A stretch of DNA of 64,000 nucleotides. Source: PALSA-1004 sp041483135 (GTDB lineage: Bacteria > Pseudomonadota > Gammaproteobacteria > Burkholderiales > SG8-41). The DNA lies in NCBI GenBank assembly GCA_041483135.1, contig JBGPFE010000017.1:10504-74503 (forward strand). Direction: 5' to 3'. Every line of letters begins with the position of its first letter. The first letter of the stretch is position 1. The translations under genes were made by a program, and so were the position numbers. Positions 34,000 to 42,921 of this stretch are shown in pieces. The notes under the pieces were generated by a model. It saw only the letters and a list, made by a program, of their open reading frames with translations, did not search any database and had not been told where the DNA came from.

Positions 34000-35355
34000 T
34001 TATGGTCCGAGCAGCGGCCTGACCAGCGTATAGGCGAGGCCGACCGCGCCGCACGCGGCGATGACCGGAATGATCCCGATTTTGTAGCGCCACAACGCGG
34101 CGAACGCGGCGACGCCGATCAGCGCCGACAGCCATTCGAAAGCGCCGCCGAAGCCTTGCGGCCACAGCACATGATAGGCAAAGAACACCGCGAGATTGAG
34201 TATCACGCCGACCACCGCGGCGGTTATGCCGGTCAACGGCGCGGTGAACTTGAGATTTCCGTGCGTGGTTTCGATCAGTGGCGCGCCGAGGAAAATGAAA
34301 ATAAAGCTTGGCAGGAAGGTGAAGTAGGTGACGACGACGGCAGCCACACAGCCGGCGAGAAGTGCGCTGTCGGGACCGAACAACTGCTTGGTCCAGCCGC
34401 CGACGAAGCCGATAAACGTCACTACCATGATGAGCGGGCCCGGCGTGGTTTCGCCGAGCGCCAGGCCGTCGATCATCTGCGTTGCGCTCAGCCACTGGTA
34501 TTGCTCGACGCCGCCTTGATAGACGTAAGGCAGTACTGCATAAGCGCCGCCGAACGTGAGCAGTGCGGCCTTGGTGAAGAACCAGCCCATCTGCGTCAAT
34601 GTGGCGTCCCAGCCATAAAGCGCAAACAATAACGCCATCACGCCGCCCCACAGCGCCAGACTTGCGACGCAGACACGGATGAGGCGCGGCCAGGTAAACA
34701 ACGCATGCTGCGGGGTCGGAGTATTGTCGTCGATGATCGCGGCGCCGTAACTTCTGTCGGCAGCGCCGTGGCCGCCGCCGGTCGCAAATTTGGCGGGCGC
34801 GATGCGACCGCCAAGATAGCCGATCACGCCCGCGCCGAGCACGATGTACGGAAACGGCGCCTTGAGAGCGAATATCGCGATGAACGCCGCCGCGGCTACC
34901 GACCACAGCACGGCATTTTTCAGCGCGCGCGAACCGATGCGGTAGGCGGCAAACACCACGATCGCGGTGACCGCCGGCTTGATGCCGTAGAGGATGCCGG
35001 CCACTGCCGGCACGTTGCCGTAAGCCATGTAGATCCACGACAGCGCGATCAGGATGAATAGCGATGGCAGGAAGAACAGCGTGCCGGCGATGATGCCACC
35101 CCAGGTGCGGTGCATCATCCAGCCGATATAGGTCGCGAGCTGGGTTGCTTCGGGCCCGGGCAGCACCATGCAGTAATTGAGCGCGTGCAGAAAGCGCCGT
35201 TCCGAAATCCAGCGTTTCTTCTCGACCAGGTCCTGATGCATGATCGCGATCTGTCCGGTCGGGCCGCCAAAGCTGATGAAGCCGAGCTTGAGCCAGTACC
35301 GGAATGATTCGGCGGGGGTAACTGGCGGCGGCGCCGGGCTCAATTCGAAGTCCAT
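34000..35355 (-). CDS. chrA: Chromate efflux transporter ChrA
   Basis: A 451-aa inner-membrane protein of the long (two-domain) CHR family, which exports chromate and possibly other oxyanions. Each half begins with the characteristic segment: FRYWLKLGFISFGGPTGQIA near residue 20 and FTKAALLTFGGAYAVLP near 245; PGPEATQLATYIG and TTPGPLIMVVTFIG are the paired P-G-P motifs. The ATG at 35355 has a GAGGAA ribosome site. A long upstream open frame in the same phase looks non-coding. In a sulfur oxidiser, roles with sulfate-like anions are conceivable but unproven. Confidence 0.9.
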   Translation of the reverse strand: MDFELSPAPPPVTPAESFRYWLKLGFISFGGPTGQIAIMHQDLVEKKRWISERRFLHALNYCMVLPGPEATQLATYIGWMMHRTWGGIIAGTLFFLPSLFILIALSWIYMAYGNVPAVAGILYGIKPAVTAIVVFAAYRIGSRALKNAVLWSVAAAAFIAIFALKAPFPYIVLGAGVIGYLGGRIAPAKFATGGGHGAADRSYGAAIIDDNTPTPQHALFTWPRLIRVCVASLALWGGVMALLFALYGWDATLTQMGWFFTKAALLTFGGAYAVLPYVYQGGVEQYQWLSATQMIDGLALGETTPGPLIMVVTFIGFVGGWTKQLFGPDSALLAGCVAAVVVTYFTFLPSFIFIFLGAPLIETTHGNLKFTAPLTGITAAVVGVILNLAVFFAYHVLWPQGFGGAFEWLSALIGVAAFAALWRYKIGIIPVIAACGAVGLAYTLVRPLLGP

Positions 35356-35791
35356 GTATTTTTTCCTCGAGCGTAGTGTTATCGCGCCGCTGGGTTGAGG
35401 CCGGCTATGCAACTGCGTACCTGGATTTGAACGATCTGACAGGCCATTTGCAAATTGCGCCCATTCCCGCGGAAAAATCCCGTGGTAGTGCAGGGCTGGG
35501 GCGAAATGCCTTGAGTGAACCGGGCGTCTGCTTAAAGCCCGATGTGGATTAAAGCCTATTACAGTTGCGCTGTCGACAACGTCATTGGCCCGCCGGGCAG
35601 GTCGATCGTTTACTCCCGCCACCCCATTTTGAGTTGCTTGGGCACCCGGATTAAGCGAGGTATAGGCCGGAGACGGTGGATGGGTGTGCCGCATAAGTCA
35701 GAAGCGGCGCAAACATCCGGCTTTATGGTATTGTATTTATTTGAATATCGGTCTCGCTCAAGGGCTCAGGCCGGGTTTGACGCCTTACGTC
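35356..35791. other. 436-base divergent gap between chrA and the kinase gene
   Basis: No gene is supported in either direction, although an in-phase extension of the kinase frame begins at 35684. The last 90 bases before the kinase are AT-richer (around GGTATTGTATTTATTTGAA), where a promoter would be expected, but I cannot match both boxes with good spacing. Confidence 0.5.
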
Positions 35792-37087
35792 ATGAAAAAA
35801 ATCGGTAAATATGAGGTCATCCGCGAACTCGGGAAGGGCGCGACCAGCGCCGTCTTCGAGGCGCTCGACCCGTTCGTCAATCGCCATGTCGCGATCAAGG
35901 TGGTGTTTGCCGAGGCGCTCGGCGACAAGGAGCACGGCCGGCGCTACCGCAAGCTGTTCGTCACGGAAGCCTCGCTCGCCGGCAAGCTGTCGCACCCTCA
36001 CATCGTCAGCATTTACGACGCGGTCGCCGACGACGAAGCGAGCTACATCGTGATGGAGTATGTCGATGGCACCACTCTCGAGCAATACTCGCGGCCCGAG
36101 CATCTGCTGCCGATCAACAAGGTGATCGAGATCGTTTTCAAGTGCACCAAAGCGCTCGACTACGCGGCCAAGCAGGGCGTGATCCACCGCGATATCAAGC
36201 CCGCCAACATCATGTTGTCGGGTGAGAACGATATCAAGATTACCGATTTCGGCGCGGCCCAGACTTCAGCCACCGAAACCACCCAGATCACCGGCATCGG
36301 CTCGCCCGCCTACATGTCGCCCGAGCAGGTGAAGGAGCAGGCGCTCACCCACCAGACTGATATTTTTTCGCTCGGCGTGGTGCTGTACCAGATGCTCACC
36401 GGCAAGCTGCCGTTCCAGGCCAACAACAACTACAGCATGATCTATCAGATCATCAATGCCGAGGCGTCCGCGCCCAGCACCCTGCGTACTGAAGTGCCGC
36501 CGCAGCTCGATGCGATAGTCAAGCGCGCGCTACAGAAAAATACCACCGAGCGCTATCAGACGTGGGAAGAAATTTCGCACGAACTGGTCGCCGTATTCGG
36601 CAACCTGCAGAAACCCGAGAAAAACATACCGGACAGCGAGAAGTTCAACGCGCTGCGCAAGCTGACGTTCTTCAAGAACTTCGCCGATGTCGAGTTGTGG
36701 GAGGTGCTGCGCGTCACCACCTGGAACAAGCATGGCCCGGGTCACGTTCTTATCAAGGAAGGCGATGTCGGCAAGTCGTTTTTCATTCTCGCCGCCGGCG
36801 AGGTCAAGATCACCAAGCAGGACAAGCTGCTCAACGTGCTGCGCGCCGGGGATTGCTTCGGCGAAATGGCGTATCTCGGCAAGAAGCAGTTTCAGCGCAC
36901 CGCGAGCGTCATTTCCGCGACCGACATCACGGTGATCGAAATCAAATCGGAGGCGCTGGCACAGGCCTCCGAGTTGTGCCGCCATAATTTCAACGGCGCG
37001 TTTCTCGAAATCCTGGTCGATCGCCTGTCGATGGCGAATACGCGGCTGTCGCAGCTGCTCGCCGACAAGAACATCAGCGTTTTCTAG
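35792..37087 (+). CDS. Serine/threonine protein kinase with C-terminal cyclic-nucleotide-binding domain
   Basis: A 431-aa cytoplasmic protein. Residues 1 to about 270 are a Hanks-type kinase: glycine loop LGKGATSAVFE, the Lys in HVAIKVV, catalytic loop HRDIKPANIM, DFGAAQ and SPEQ. A cyclic-nucleotide-binding (CRP/PKA regulatory-like) domain fills about 300-425, with GDCFGEMAYLG as the phosphate-binding cassette. Joining kinase and sensor in one chain recalls eukaryotic PKG. No transmembrane anchor is visible. The ATG at 35792 fits the kinase start; substrate and ligand are unknown. Confidence 0.9.
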   Translation: MKKIGKYEVIRELGKGATSAVFEALDPFVNRHVAIKVVFAEALGDKEHGRRYRKLFVTEASLAGKLSHPHIVSIYDAVADDEASYIVMEYVDGTTLEQYSRPEHLLPINKVIEIVFKCTKALDYAAKQGVIHRDIKPANIMLSGENDIKITDFGAAQTSATETTQITGIGSPAYMSPEQVKEQALTHQTDIFSLGVVLYQMLTGKLPFQANNNYSMIYQIINAEASAPSTLRTEVPPQLDAIVKRALQKNTTERYQTWEEISHELVAVFGNLQKPEKNIPDSEKFNALRKLTFFKNFADVELWEVLRVTTWNKHGPGHVLIKEGDVGKSFFILAAGEVKITKQDKLLNVLRAGDCFGEMAYLGKKQFQRTASVISATDITVIEIKSEALAQASELCRHNFNGAFLEILVDRLSMANTRLSQLLADKNISVF

Positions 37088-37129
37088 CCCGGCTGCATTT
37101 CCGCTGTTTGCGCGCGCTCACTTGCCCGC

Positions 37130-37435
37130 TTATTTTCCCGTCGCGGGCGACGATGCGTAGTGGTCGAGCGTAACGCGGTCGCGCCAGAATTTCTCATCCA
37201 GCAGCGCCGCCGGCAGGCCGAGCCGGGCAGCGGGTTCGACCGGCGATTCTTTTGCCACTCTGAGCACCTCGTCGTAACCGATCCTGCGCAGCACCCCGGC
37301 CTCGCTCGTCATGCGTGCGACCATGAAGTTGTCATGGGCGCGGTACACATAGATCTGCGCCGGCAGCACCTTGCCGGCGGGGTTGCGCCAGCTGATGGTG
37401 TAGCGCGTGTCGGGTTTGAAATCCTGTTTTTCCAT
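37130..37435 (-). CDS. Hypothetical protein, 101 aa
   Basis: I do not recognise this small soluble protein. The N-terminal half looks beta-rich (TRYTISWRNPAGKVLPAQIY) and the C-terminal half helical. There is no signal peptide. It begins with an ATG at 37435 and converges with the kinase gene. Position next to the tusA-sHdr locus may be coincidental. No function is proposed. Confidence 0.6.
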   Translation of the reverse strand: MEKQDFKPDTRYTISWRNPAGKVLPAQIYVYRAHDNFMVARMTSEAGVLRRIGYDEVLRVAKESPVEPAARLGLPAALLDEKFWRDRVTLDHYASSPATGK

Positions 37436-37702
37436 GGTTCACGCTTCTATCGGTCGCACGCGCGACGACCGCGCATGCAGGGCCCATCCTAATCCAACTT
37501 CGCTACGCGCCGCCTTGCGCGCTACACAGTCGCGGCGGTGTGGTGCGCGGTCGGCGTGAAAGCCCCTAGCATAAATGTGGGAATTCGGCCGGCGCGCCGG
37601 CGCAGATTAGGCACTATAATCTTCATTCTTCACGGGGATTGCCGGTGCAGGCAGGCGGGCCGCCGCCAGCTGAGACAGCTCGATGCGGTGCGGCTTTCGT
37701 TC

Positions 37703-37731
37703 TTGCGCCGGTCGGCCAATGACCGTATATT
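37703..37731 (+). promoter_or_regulatory. Putative sigma-70 promoter of the tusA-sHdr locus
   Basis: TTGCGC (37703-37708) and TATATT (37726-37731) are separated by 17 bases. Transcription would start near 37738, giving a leader of about 32 bases to the tusA ATG. It is the best promoter candidate in the gap. Confidence 0.5.
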
Positions 37732-37749
37732 AGAGTTTTATTCTAAACT
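37730..37749. promoter_or_regulatory. Overlapping inverted repeats at the tusA transcription start
   Basis: TTAGA...TCTAA (37730-37746, 7-base spacer) and AGTTT...AAACT (37734-37749, 6-base spacer) overlap each other, the -10 box and the expected start site. This is where a repressor operator would be expected. Arms are only 5 bp, so chance is not excluded. Confidence 0.4.
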
Positions 37750-37769
37750 GATTTTGCGAGGAGCGAAGG

Positions 37770-37997
37770 ATGAATTTCGACAAGGAACTCGATGCGCGGG
37801 GACTGAACTGCCCATTGCCGATCCTGCGCTGCAAGAAATCGCTGACCGACATGACGACCGGCCAGGTGCTCAAGATTCTCGCCACCGACCCAGGGTCGGT
37901 GAAGGACTTCCAGGCGTTCTCCAAGCAAACCGGCAACGAGCTGCTGTCCTCCGAAGCTGCCGACAAAGAATTCATTTTTTTCATGAAAAAGAAATAG
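37770..37997 (+). CDS. tusA: TusA-family sulfur carrier
   Basis: A 75-aa cytoplasmic protein with the TusA fold. The active Cys14 lies in the signature ARGLNCPLPILRCKK and would carry a persulfide. In sulfur oxidisers, shdr-linked TusA passes sulfur from rhodanese or DsrE-type proteins to the sHdr complex. A strong GAGGAGCGAAGG ribosome site precedes the ATG. It is the first gene of the locus, 24 bases before sHdrC1; the dsrE often found beside it is absent here. Confidence 0.92.
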   Translation: MNFDKELDARGLNCPLPILRCKKSLTDMTTGQVLKILATDPGSVKDFQAFSKQTGNELLSSEAADKEFIFFMKKK

Positions 37998-38021
37998 CCG
38001 TCGCACGCGCCGGCACCGTCC

Positions 38022-38711
38022 ATGGCTACCCACGTCGAAATGCGCGAGATCTTCGAGGACATCAAGTCCGATCTGCGCTATGACCATGAGCTGAACGGCT
38101 GCCTGAATTGCGGTATCTGCACCGCAACTTGTCCCGCTGCGCATTTCTACGACTTCAGCCCGCGCGAAATCGTGCAGCTGCTGTGGACCGAGAACGTCGA
38201 GCAGGTCTACGACGCGATGCAGGAGAAGATCTGGGCGTGTGCGCAGTGCATGACATGCGCCGCGCGCTGTCCATTCAAAAACTCCCCCGGCGGCCTGATT
38301 TCGATCATGCGCGAAGTCGCGATCAAGCACGGCATGCAATCGGCGAAAGACGTGCTGCGGCCGTTCGGGCGCGTGATGCTGAAGCTGATCACGACTGGCA
38401 ACCAGCTGTCGCCCGACATGATTCAGCCCGATCACTTTCCCGATTGGGGCCCCAATATCCAGAAGGTAGAAGGCAACCTTAAGACGTTGCGCAAAGCAAT
38501 CCCGTTGCGCACGTTGCAGACCACGGATACCGCATGGGAAACGTCGCTCAAAACGTCGGTCGAGATGTATACCATCTGGGAGATGACGGGGGTGCTGAAA
38601 TCGCTCGAAATGATGGACGAGAATTTGTACGCCGTCATTGAAGATTTTATCGATGAGAAGCGCGAAGAGTACGAGGACCAACTCGCCGAACAGTCCGACA
38701 AAAGCGAGTGA
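38022..38711 (+). CDS. shdrC1: sHdrC1, iron-sulfur subunit of the sulfur-oxidising Hdr-like complex
   Basis: A 229-aa HdrC-like protein with two [4Fe-4S] motifs: C27, C30, C33 with C37, and C73, C76, C79 with C83 (CLNCGICTATCP and CAQCMTCAARCP). It would relay electrons between the CCG-domain subunit HdrB1 and the flavoprotein HdrA. The C-terminal 60 residues are acidic and helical. The stop overlaps the region of the next start (GTGA at 38708), showing a compact operon in the canonical C1-B1-A-hyp-C2-B2 order. Confidence 0.92.
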   Translation: MATHVEMREIFEDIKSDLRYDHELNGCLNCGICTATCPAAHFYDFSPREIVQLLWTENVEQVYDAMQEKIWACAQCMTCAARCPFKNSPGGLISIMREVAIKHGMQSAKDVLRPFGRVMLKLITTGNQLSPDMIQPDHFPDWGPNIQKVEGNLKTLRKAIPLRTLQTTDTAWETSLKTSVEMYTIWEMTGVLKSLEMMDENLYAVIEDFIDEKREEYEDQLAEQSDKSE

Positions 38712-38728
38712 GCACACGAGGAGCAGCC

Positions 38729-40072
38729 ATGACCATCAGTGAACAGCATCCGAGCGACGGTTCCGGCATCGCCGGCCACGGCGCATTTTTCCAGCCGACC
38801 AAGCTTTCGCCTGAAGATGCGGCCAAAGCAACGGCGTGGGTCGAGAAGCATGTCGACCGCCGCACGCTCGGCCTGGCGGATCGGATGGACGACGTGCGCG
38901 ATCACATGTGGCAGCTCGAAAAAGAGGGCGAGATCATCGTGCACCGCGTGTCGGAGGCGCACCGCCCGGTCGACGTAAAGACGCTGTTCGGCTGGAACAA
39001 GAAAATCCCGACCCTGCAGCTATGGCACCACAAGTCGTGCGGCCAGTGCGGCAATATCCCCGGCTATCCGACGGCGCTGCTGTGGACGATGAACAAGCTC
39101 GGCCATGTGCCGGGCAGGGATTATCTCGATGAAACCGACCAGACCTCATGCACGGCGTGGAATTACCACGGCTCGGGAGTCGGCAATCTCGAATCGCTGT
39201 CCGCGGTGTTCCTGCGCAACTTTCATCAGGCCTACGTGTCGGGCAAGCAGCACGGCCATGAGCTCGGACATTTCTTCCCGTTGGTGCATTGCGGCACTTC
39301 GTACGGCAACTACAAGGAAGTGCGCAAGTACCTGATCGAGTCGCCGCAACTGCGCGAACGCGTCAAGAAAATCCTCGCCAAGATCGGGCGGCTGGTCGAC
39401 GGCAAGATCGTGATCCCGGAGGAGATCGTGCACTACTCGGAATGGGTGCACGTGATGAGGAACCGCATCGCTTCCGAGCTGCAGAAGATCGACGTTTCTC
39501 ACATCCGCACCACGGTGCATACGGCGTGCCACTACTACAAGATGGTGCACGAGGACGCGATCTACGACGACACCGTGCTCGACGGTAACCGCACCGCGGT
39601 CGGCACCTCGATCGCGCAGGCGCTCGGCGCGCAGGTGATCGACTATTCGACATGGTACGACTGCTGCGGCTTCGGCTTCCGCCATATCATCTCCGAGCGC
39701 GAGTTCACGCGCTCGTTCACAATGGACCGCAAGATCAAGGTCGCGCGCCAGGAAGCCAACGCCGACGTGATGCTGGGCATAGACACCGGCTGCATCACGA
39801 CCATGGACAAGAACCAGTGGATCGGCAAGGCGCACGGCCAGAATTACTCGATGCCGATCATGGCCGACATTCAGTTCGCCGCGCTCGCATGCGGCGCCGA
39901 CCCGTTCAAGATCGTGCAGTTGCAATGGCATGCCAGCCCGTGCGAAGAGGTGGTCGAGAAAATGGGCGTTTCGTGGTTGGCAGCGAAGAAGAATTTCGAG
40001 GCCTATCTTAAGGAAGTCGAAGCGGGGCGGATTGAATATCTCTATGATCCTGCGCTCGCGATCAGCAAGTGA
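38729..40072 (+). CDS. shdrB1: sHdrB1, CCG-domain catalytic subunit
   Basis: A 447-aa HdrB-like subunit expected to bind a non-cubane [4Fe-4S] cluster pair and act on the sulfur substrate in the cytoplasm. Cys clusters include KSCGQCGN, SCTAWNYH, HTACHYYK, YDCCGFGFRH and GIDTGC. I use the ATG at 38729 because GAGGAG lies 7 bases upstream; a GTG at 38708 would add seven residues. The CCG repeats are divergent, as in sHdr B1 proteins. It is translationally close to C1. Confidence 0.9.
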   Translation: MTISEQHPSDGSGIAGHGAFFQPTKLSPEDAAKATAWVEKHVDRRTLGLADRMDDVRDHMWQLEKEGEIIVHRVSEAHRPVDVKTLFGWNKKIPTLQLWHHKSCGQCGNIPGYPTALLWTMNKLGHVPGRDYLDETDQTSCTAWNYHGSGVGNLESLSAVFLRNFHQAYVSGKQHGHELGHFFPLVHCGTSYGNYKEVRKYLIESPQLRERVKKILAKIGRLVDGKIVIPEEIVHYSEWVHVMRNRIASELQKIDVSHIRTTVHTACHYYKMVHEDAIYDDTVLDGNRTAVGTSIAQALGAQVIDYSTWYDCCGFGFRHIISEREFTRSFTMDRKIKVARQEANADVMLGIDTGCITTMDKNQWIGKAHGQNYSMPIMADIQFAALACGADPFKIVQLQWHASPCEEVVEKMGVSWLAAKKNFEAYLKEVEAGRIEYLYDPALAISK

Positions 40073-40090
40073 CGTTTAACAACAGGTAAA

Positions 40091-40168
40091 GAGTGAAAGG
40101 TGAACGCGTGAAGGGTAATACCGCGCGCGTGAATTTCCCCTTCACCCTTCTCCTCTCATCCTTCACGG
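40091..40168. repeat. Intergenic fold-back repeat of the TGAAGGG type, upstream of sHdrA
   Basis: A left arm (about 40093-40116, GTGAAAGG then GTGAAGGG) is inverted in a right arm (about 40139-40167, CCTTCACCCTTC then CCTTCAC), leaving a 20-odd-base loop. The arms pair imperfectly over about 24 bp. The same heptamer forms the hairpin at 63809-63895. It fills most of the 103-base gap inside an otherwise tight operon. Confidence 0.75.
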
Positions 40169-40175
40169 AATTCAA

Positions 40176-41225
40176 ATGAATGACACGATTTTGATTGTCG
40201 GCGCAGGGCCGACGGGTCTGTCGGCCGCGGCCGGCCTCGCGTCGGTCGGCAAGAAGGTGGTGCTCATCGAGAAGGAGAACGTGCTCGGCGGCGCGCCGAT
40301 ACTGTCCGGTTACGCCAAGCTCGTGCCGTCGGGCGAATGGGCGAAGGACGCAATCGGCCGCATGGTGAAGCGCGTCACCGATAACCCGCTCGTCACCTTG
40401 CACAAAGCCGCCAAGGTCGCGAAACTCGAAGGTGAATTCGGCAATTTTACAGTTACGCTCGGCAACGGCCAGACTATCAGCGCCGGCGCGGTCGTCCTCG
40501 GCACCGGCTTCACGCATTTCGATTCTATCAACAAGCCAGAATGGGGATTCGGCACCTACGAAGACGTAGTGACGACGACCCAGGTCGAGCAGATGGTGAC
40601 TGCAGGCAAGATCAGCTGTCCCTCGGACGGCCGTGTTCCGGAGCGCGTGTGCATCCTGCTGTGCGTCGGGTCGCGCGACCGCCAGATCGGCCGCGAATGG
40701 TGCTCCAAGATTTGTTGCACGGTGTCGTGCAACCTCGCAATGGAGATCAAGGAGTTGTCGCCCAAGACCGATGTCTACATTTACTACATGGACATCCGCA
40801 CCTTCGGCCTCTACGAAGACAAGTACTACTGGCGCTCGCAGGAGGAGTTTCGCACCAAATACGTCAAGGCGCGCATCGCCGAAGTCACGCAAGGTCCCGA
40901 CAAGCGGTTGCTGGTCAAGGGCGAGGACACGCTGGTGAAGCGCCCGATCGTGATCCCGTTCGACCTCGTAGTGCATGCGATCGGCATGGACCCCAACACC
41001 GACAATCCCGAAATTGCCAAGGTGTTCGGCGTCGGCCTGGAGAAGCATGGTTTTCTCGACCGCGGCGAACACTATACGAGCAGCTTCGCAAGCACGCGCC
41101 GCGGTATTTACGTCGGTGGCTCCGCGCTAGGGCCCGAAGACATCGATACTTGCGTCTCGCATGGCCTGGCGATGGCGATGCGCGCGGTCGGAGATTTGAA
41201 CGCTGCAGCGCAGAAGGCGGCCTGA
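40176..41225 (+). CDS. shdrA: sHdrA, FAD-binding subunit
   Basis: A 349-aa flavoprotein. The N terminus has the dinucleotide fold (LIVGAGPTGLSAAAGLAS) with the ribose-binding Glu in VVLIEKENVLGG. The Cys-rich motif CVGSRDRQIG...CSKICCTVSC near 167-190 binds an [4Fe-4S] cluster as in HdrA. The C-terminal GIYVGGSALGPEDIDTCVSHG closes the FAD site. It is much shorter than methanogen HdrA, as is normal for sHdrA, which lacks the extra ferredoxin domains. It would pass substrate electrons to an as yet undefined acceptor. Confidence 0.92.
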   Translation: MNDTILIVGAGPTGLSAAAGLASVGKKVVLIEKENVLGGAPILSGYAKLVPSGEWAKDAIGRMVKRVTDNPLVTLHKAAKVAKLEGEFGNFTVTLGNGQTISAGAVVLGTGFTHFDSINKPEWGFGTYEDVVTTTQVEQMVTAGKISCPSDGRVPERVCILLCVGSRDRQIGREWCSKICCTVSCNLAMEIKELSPKTDVYIYYMDIRTFGLYEDKYYWRSQEEFRTKYVKARIAEVTQGPDKRLLVKGEDTLVKRPIVIPFDLVVHAIGMDPNTDNPEIAKVFGVGLEKHGFLDRGEHYTSSFASTRRGIYVGGSALGPEDIDTCVSHGLAMAMRAVGDLNAAAQKAA

Positions 41226-41262
41226 GCCGCGACTGCCGCTGTAAAAATAGCGCAACCGCCCC

Positions 41263-42135
41263 ATGCTGTGGTTCCGGAAACAAGTCCACGTGCAGATGCT
41301 GCCAGCGGCAGCCGATGTGATCGTGCCGCTGCAACTGCCGATTGCGCTCGACAGCCAGATTTTCAAGCACCATTTCGGCCGGCTTGTCGCGCAATCCGAC
41401 CCCGATGGCGGCGTCGCGGTGCTGATCGAACGGCTGCGGACCAAGCAAAACGCGGTATCAGCCGCCTTCGAGCGCGCGCTTGATGCGACGGATTTAAACG
41501 AGATTGAGTCGCTGCTCGATCATGTATTCAGTGCGCGGCGCCGGCTTTATCCGGCGCTGGAGGCCGTGGGAGCGGCGAAAGTGCGGGCGGCGCTGGCGCA
41601 GCTTGCGCGCGCGGGGTTACCGGTCGCGGAACGGCTGCAGGCGCTCGTTGATGCAATACCCGGCGCCGCCGGCATGGACCGCGCCAGCATCAAGGCCGCG
41701 AACAAATTGCGGCGCGCCGCATGGGATTTTGCCGCCGAGCTTTTGCACTTCGGCGATCTCGATAAATTTCCGCTCATGACGCGCTGGGTATGGGACCAAT
41801 CGACGCAAAGCGGCGCATTGCGCGAGTTCATCCGCGGTAACGACACGCTGAAGGAAATACCGCTGGTTAATACTCCAGAAATGTTCGAAGGCGCGCGCGT
41901 CTGGCTCGCCGATCAACTGCGTACCGAGGGCATTTACCGCGACCTGCCGCTGTGGATCGACCTCGTGCTCGCCCAAGCCTATACGAATTATCTGCGTGCG
42001 GTGGCCGAGGGCGGTCTAGGCGGCGATTTCGGCCGCGGCACCACGCCGCAGGAGCAACTCGCCAAGCTGCTCGGCATCGACCGCGCACGGCGCAGCGGCC
42101 TGAGCCGCGTCAAGAAGCATGCGCTCCCTGCGTAA
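41263..42135 (+). CDS. sHdr-associated conserved protein (hyp) between hdrA and hdrC2
   Basis: A 290-aa soluble, mainly helical protein without Cys motifs or membrane segments. Genes at this place in shdr operons (C1-B1-A-hyp-C2-B2) are conserved in several genera, and position plus length support that equivalence. Its job is unknown; a structural or assembly role for the complex is a guess. The ATG at 41263 has no strong ribosome site. It lies 15 bases before hdrC2. Confidence 0.7.
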   Translation: MLWFRKQVHVQMLPAAADVIVPLQLPIALDSQIFKHHFGRLVAQSDPDGGVAVLIERLRTKQNAVSAAFERALDATDLNEIESLLDHVFSARRRLYPALEAVGAAKVRAALAQLARAGLPVAERLQALVDAIPGAAGMDRASIKAANKLRRAAWDFAAELLHFGDLDKFPLMTRWVWDQSTQSGALREFIRGNDTLKEIPLVNTPEMFEGARVWLADQLRTEGIYRDLPLWIDLVLAQAYTNYLRAVAEGGLGGDFGRGTTPQEQLAKLLGIDRARRSGLSRVKKHALPA

Positions 42136-42150
42136 CCACAAGGCCTGACG

Positions 42151-42921
42151 ATGGCGATACACGAGAAATCCCTGATCGCTCCCGAAGATCTGATGACCGC
42201 CGACAAGCTGGTGATGGACGGCGTCGACGTGTCGGGGCACTGGAACACGATGATCAAGCCGCGCTATGTCAGCGACTACGATCCGGATTTCTGCAAAGTG
42301 ATACAAAGTTACGGCGGCGGCGAGAACGTGCACCGCTGCTGGCAATGCGGCTCGTGCACCAACTCGTGCACGGTGTACGCGATCAACACCGATTTCAATC
42401 CGCGCTACTGGATTTACCTGGTCAATCTCGGCCTCCAGGCCGAGCTGCTCAAAGACAAGGACATCATCTGGCAATGCGTGTCGTGCAACAAATGCACCAA
42501 TATCTGCCCGAAGGACGTGCGTCCCGAAGGCGTGATGAAAGCGCTGCAGCACTGGCTCGAGGACGAGGGGCACGTGCCCAAATCAAGCTCGACCAAGTTC
42601 GATGAGGAGTTCACGCGCCAGTGCTTCGAGCGCGGCCGCATCGAGGATACCGAAGTCATCATGAATTTCTTCAAACAGACGGGAGAGGACATCGTCGAAC
42701 TCGTCAAGAAAGGCTGGCTGGGCATCATGATCGTGCGCATGAACAACCTGCCTTTGCTGCGTGCTGGCCGTATCGGCGCCTTCCTTGCGCGGCTGCCGAT
42801 TCTGGGGCCGCTCAAAATGGGCTGGGCAATGCTCGTCAAGCCGCGCACCAAATCGTGGGGGCGCACCGGCGAAGTGCTGCGCCAGTACGTCGAAGAGCAG
42901 AAGAGGTTGCATCATGGCTAA
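42151..42921 (+). CDS. shdrC2: sHdrC2, iron-sulfur subunit
   Basis: A 256-aa HdrC-like subunit with two [4Fe-4S] binding motifs: C63, C66, C69 with C73 (CWQCGSCTNSC) and C109, C112, C115 with C119 (CVSCNKCTNICP). A hydrophobic helical stretch (LPLLRAGRIGAFLARLPILG) near 205 could mediate contact with the membrane or with partner subunits. Its stop overlaps the start of hdrB2 by 8 bases, so they are translationally coupled. Confidence 0.92.
   Translation: MAIHEKSLIAPEDLMTADKLVMDGVDVSGHWNTMIKPRYVSDYDPDFCKVIQSYGGGENVHRCWQCGSCTNSCTVYAINTDFNPRYWIYLVNLGLQAELLKDKDIIWQCVSCNKCTNICPKDVRPEGVMKALQHWLEDEGHVPKSSSTKFDEEFTRQCFERGRIEDTEVIMNFFKQTGEDIVELVKKGWLGIMIVRMNNLPLLRAGRIGAFLARLPILGPLKMGWAMLVKPRTKSWGRTGEVLRQYVEEQKRLHHG

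Larger units (their letters stand above)
37436..37769. other. 334-base divergent region upstream of tusA
   Basis: The gap between the 101-aa gene and tusA has no gene. It ends with the promoter and inverted repeats listed at 37703-37749; the rest is GC-rich sequence without recognisable features. Confidence 0.6.

Noticed and set aside
40091..40168. TGAAGGG-type repeats as a CRISPR array
   Set aside because: Units are 7 bases long without regular unique spacers, and no cas genes are present.
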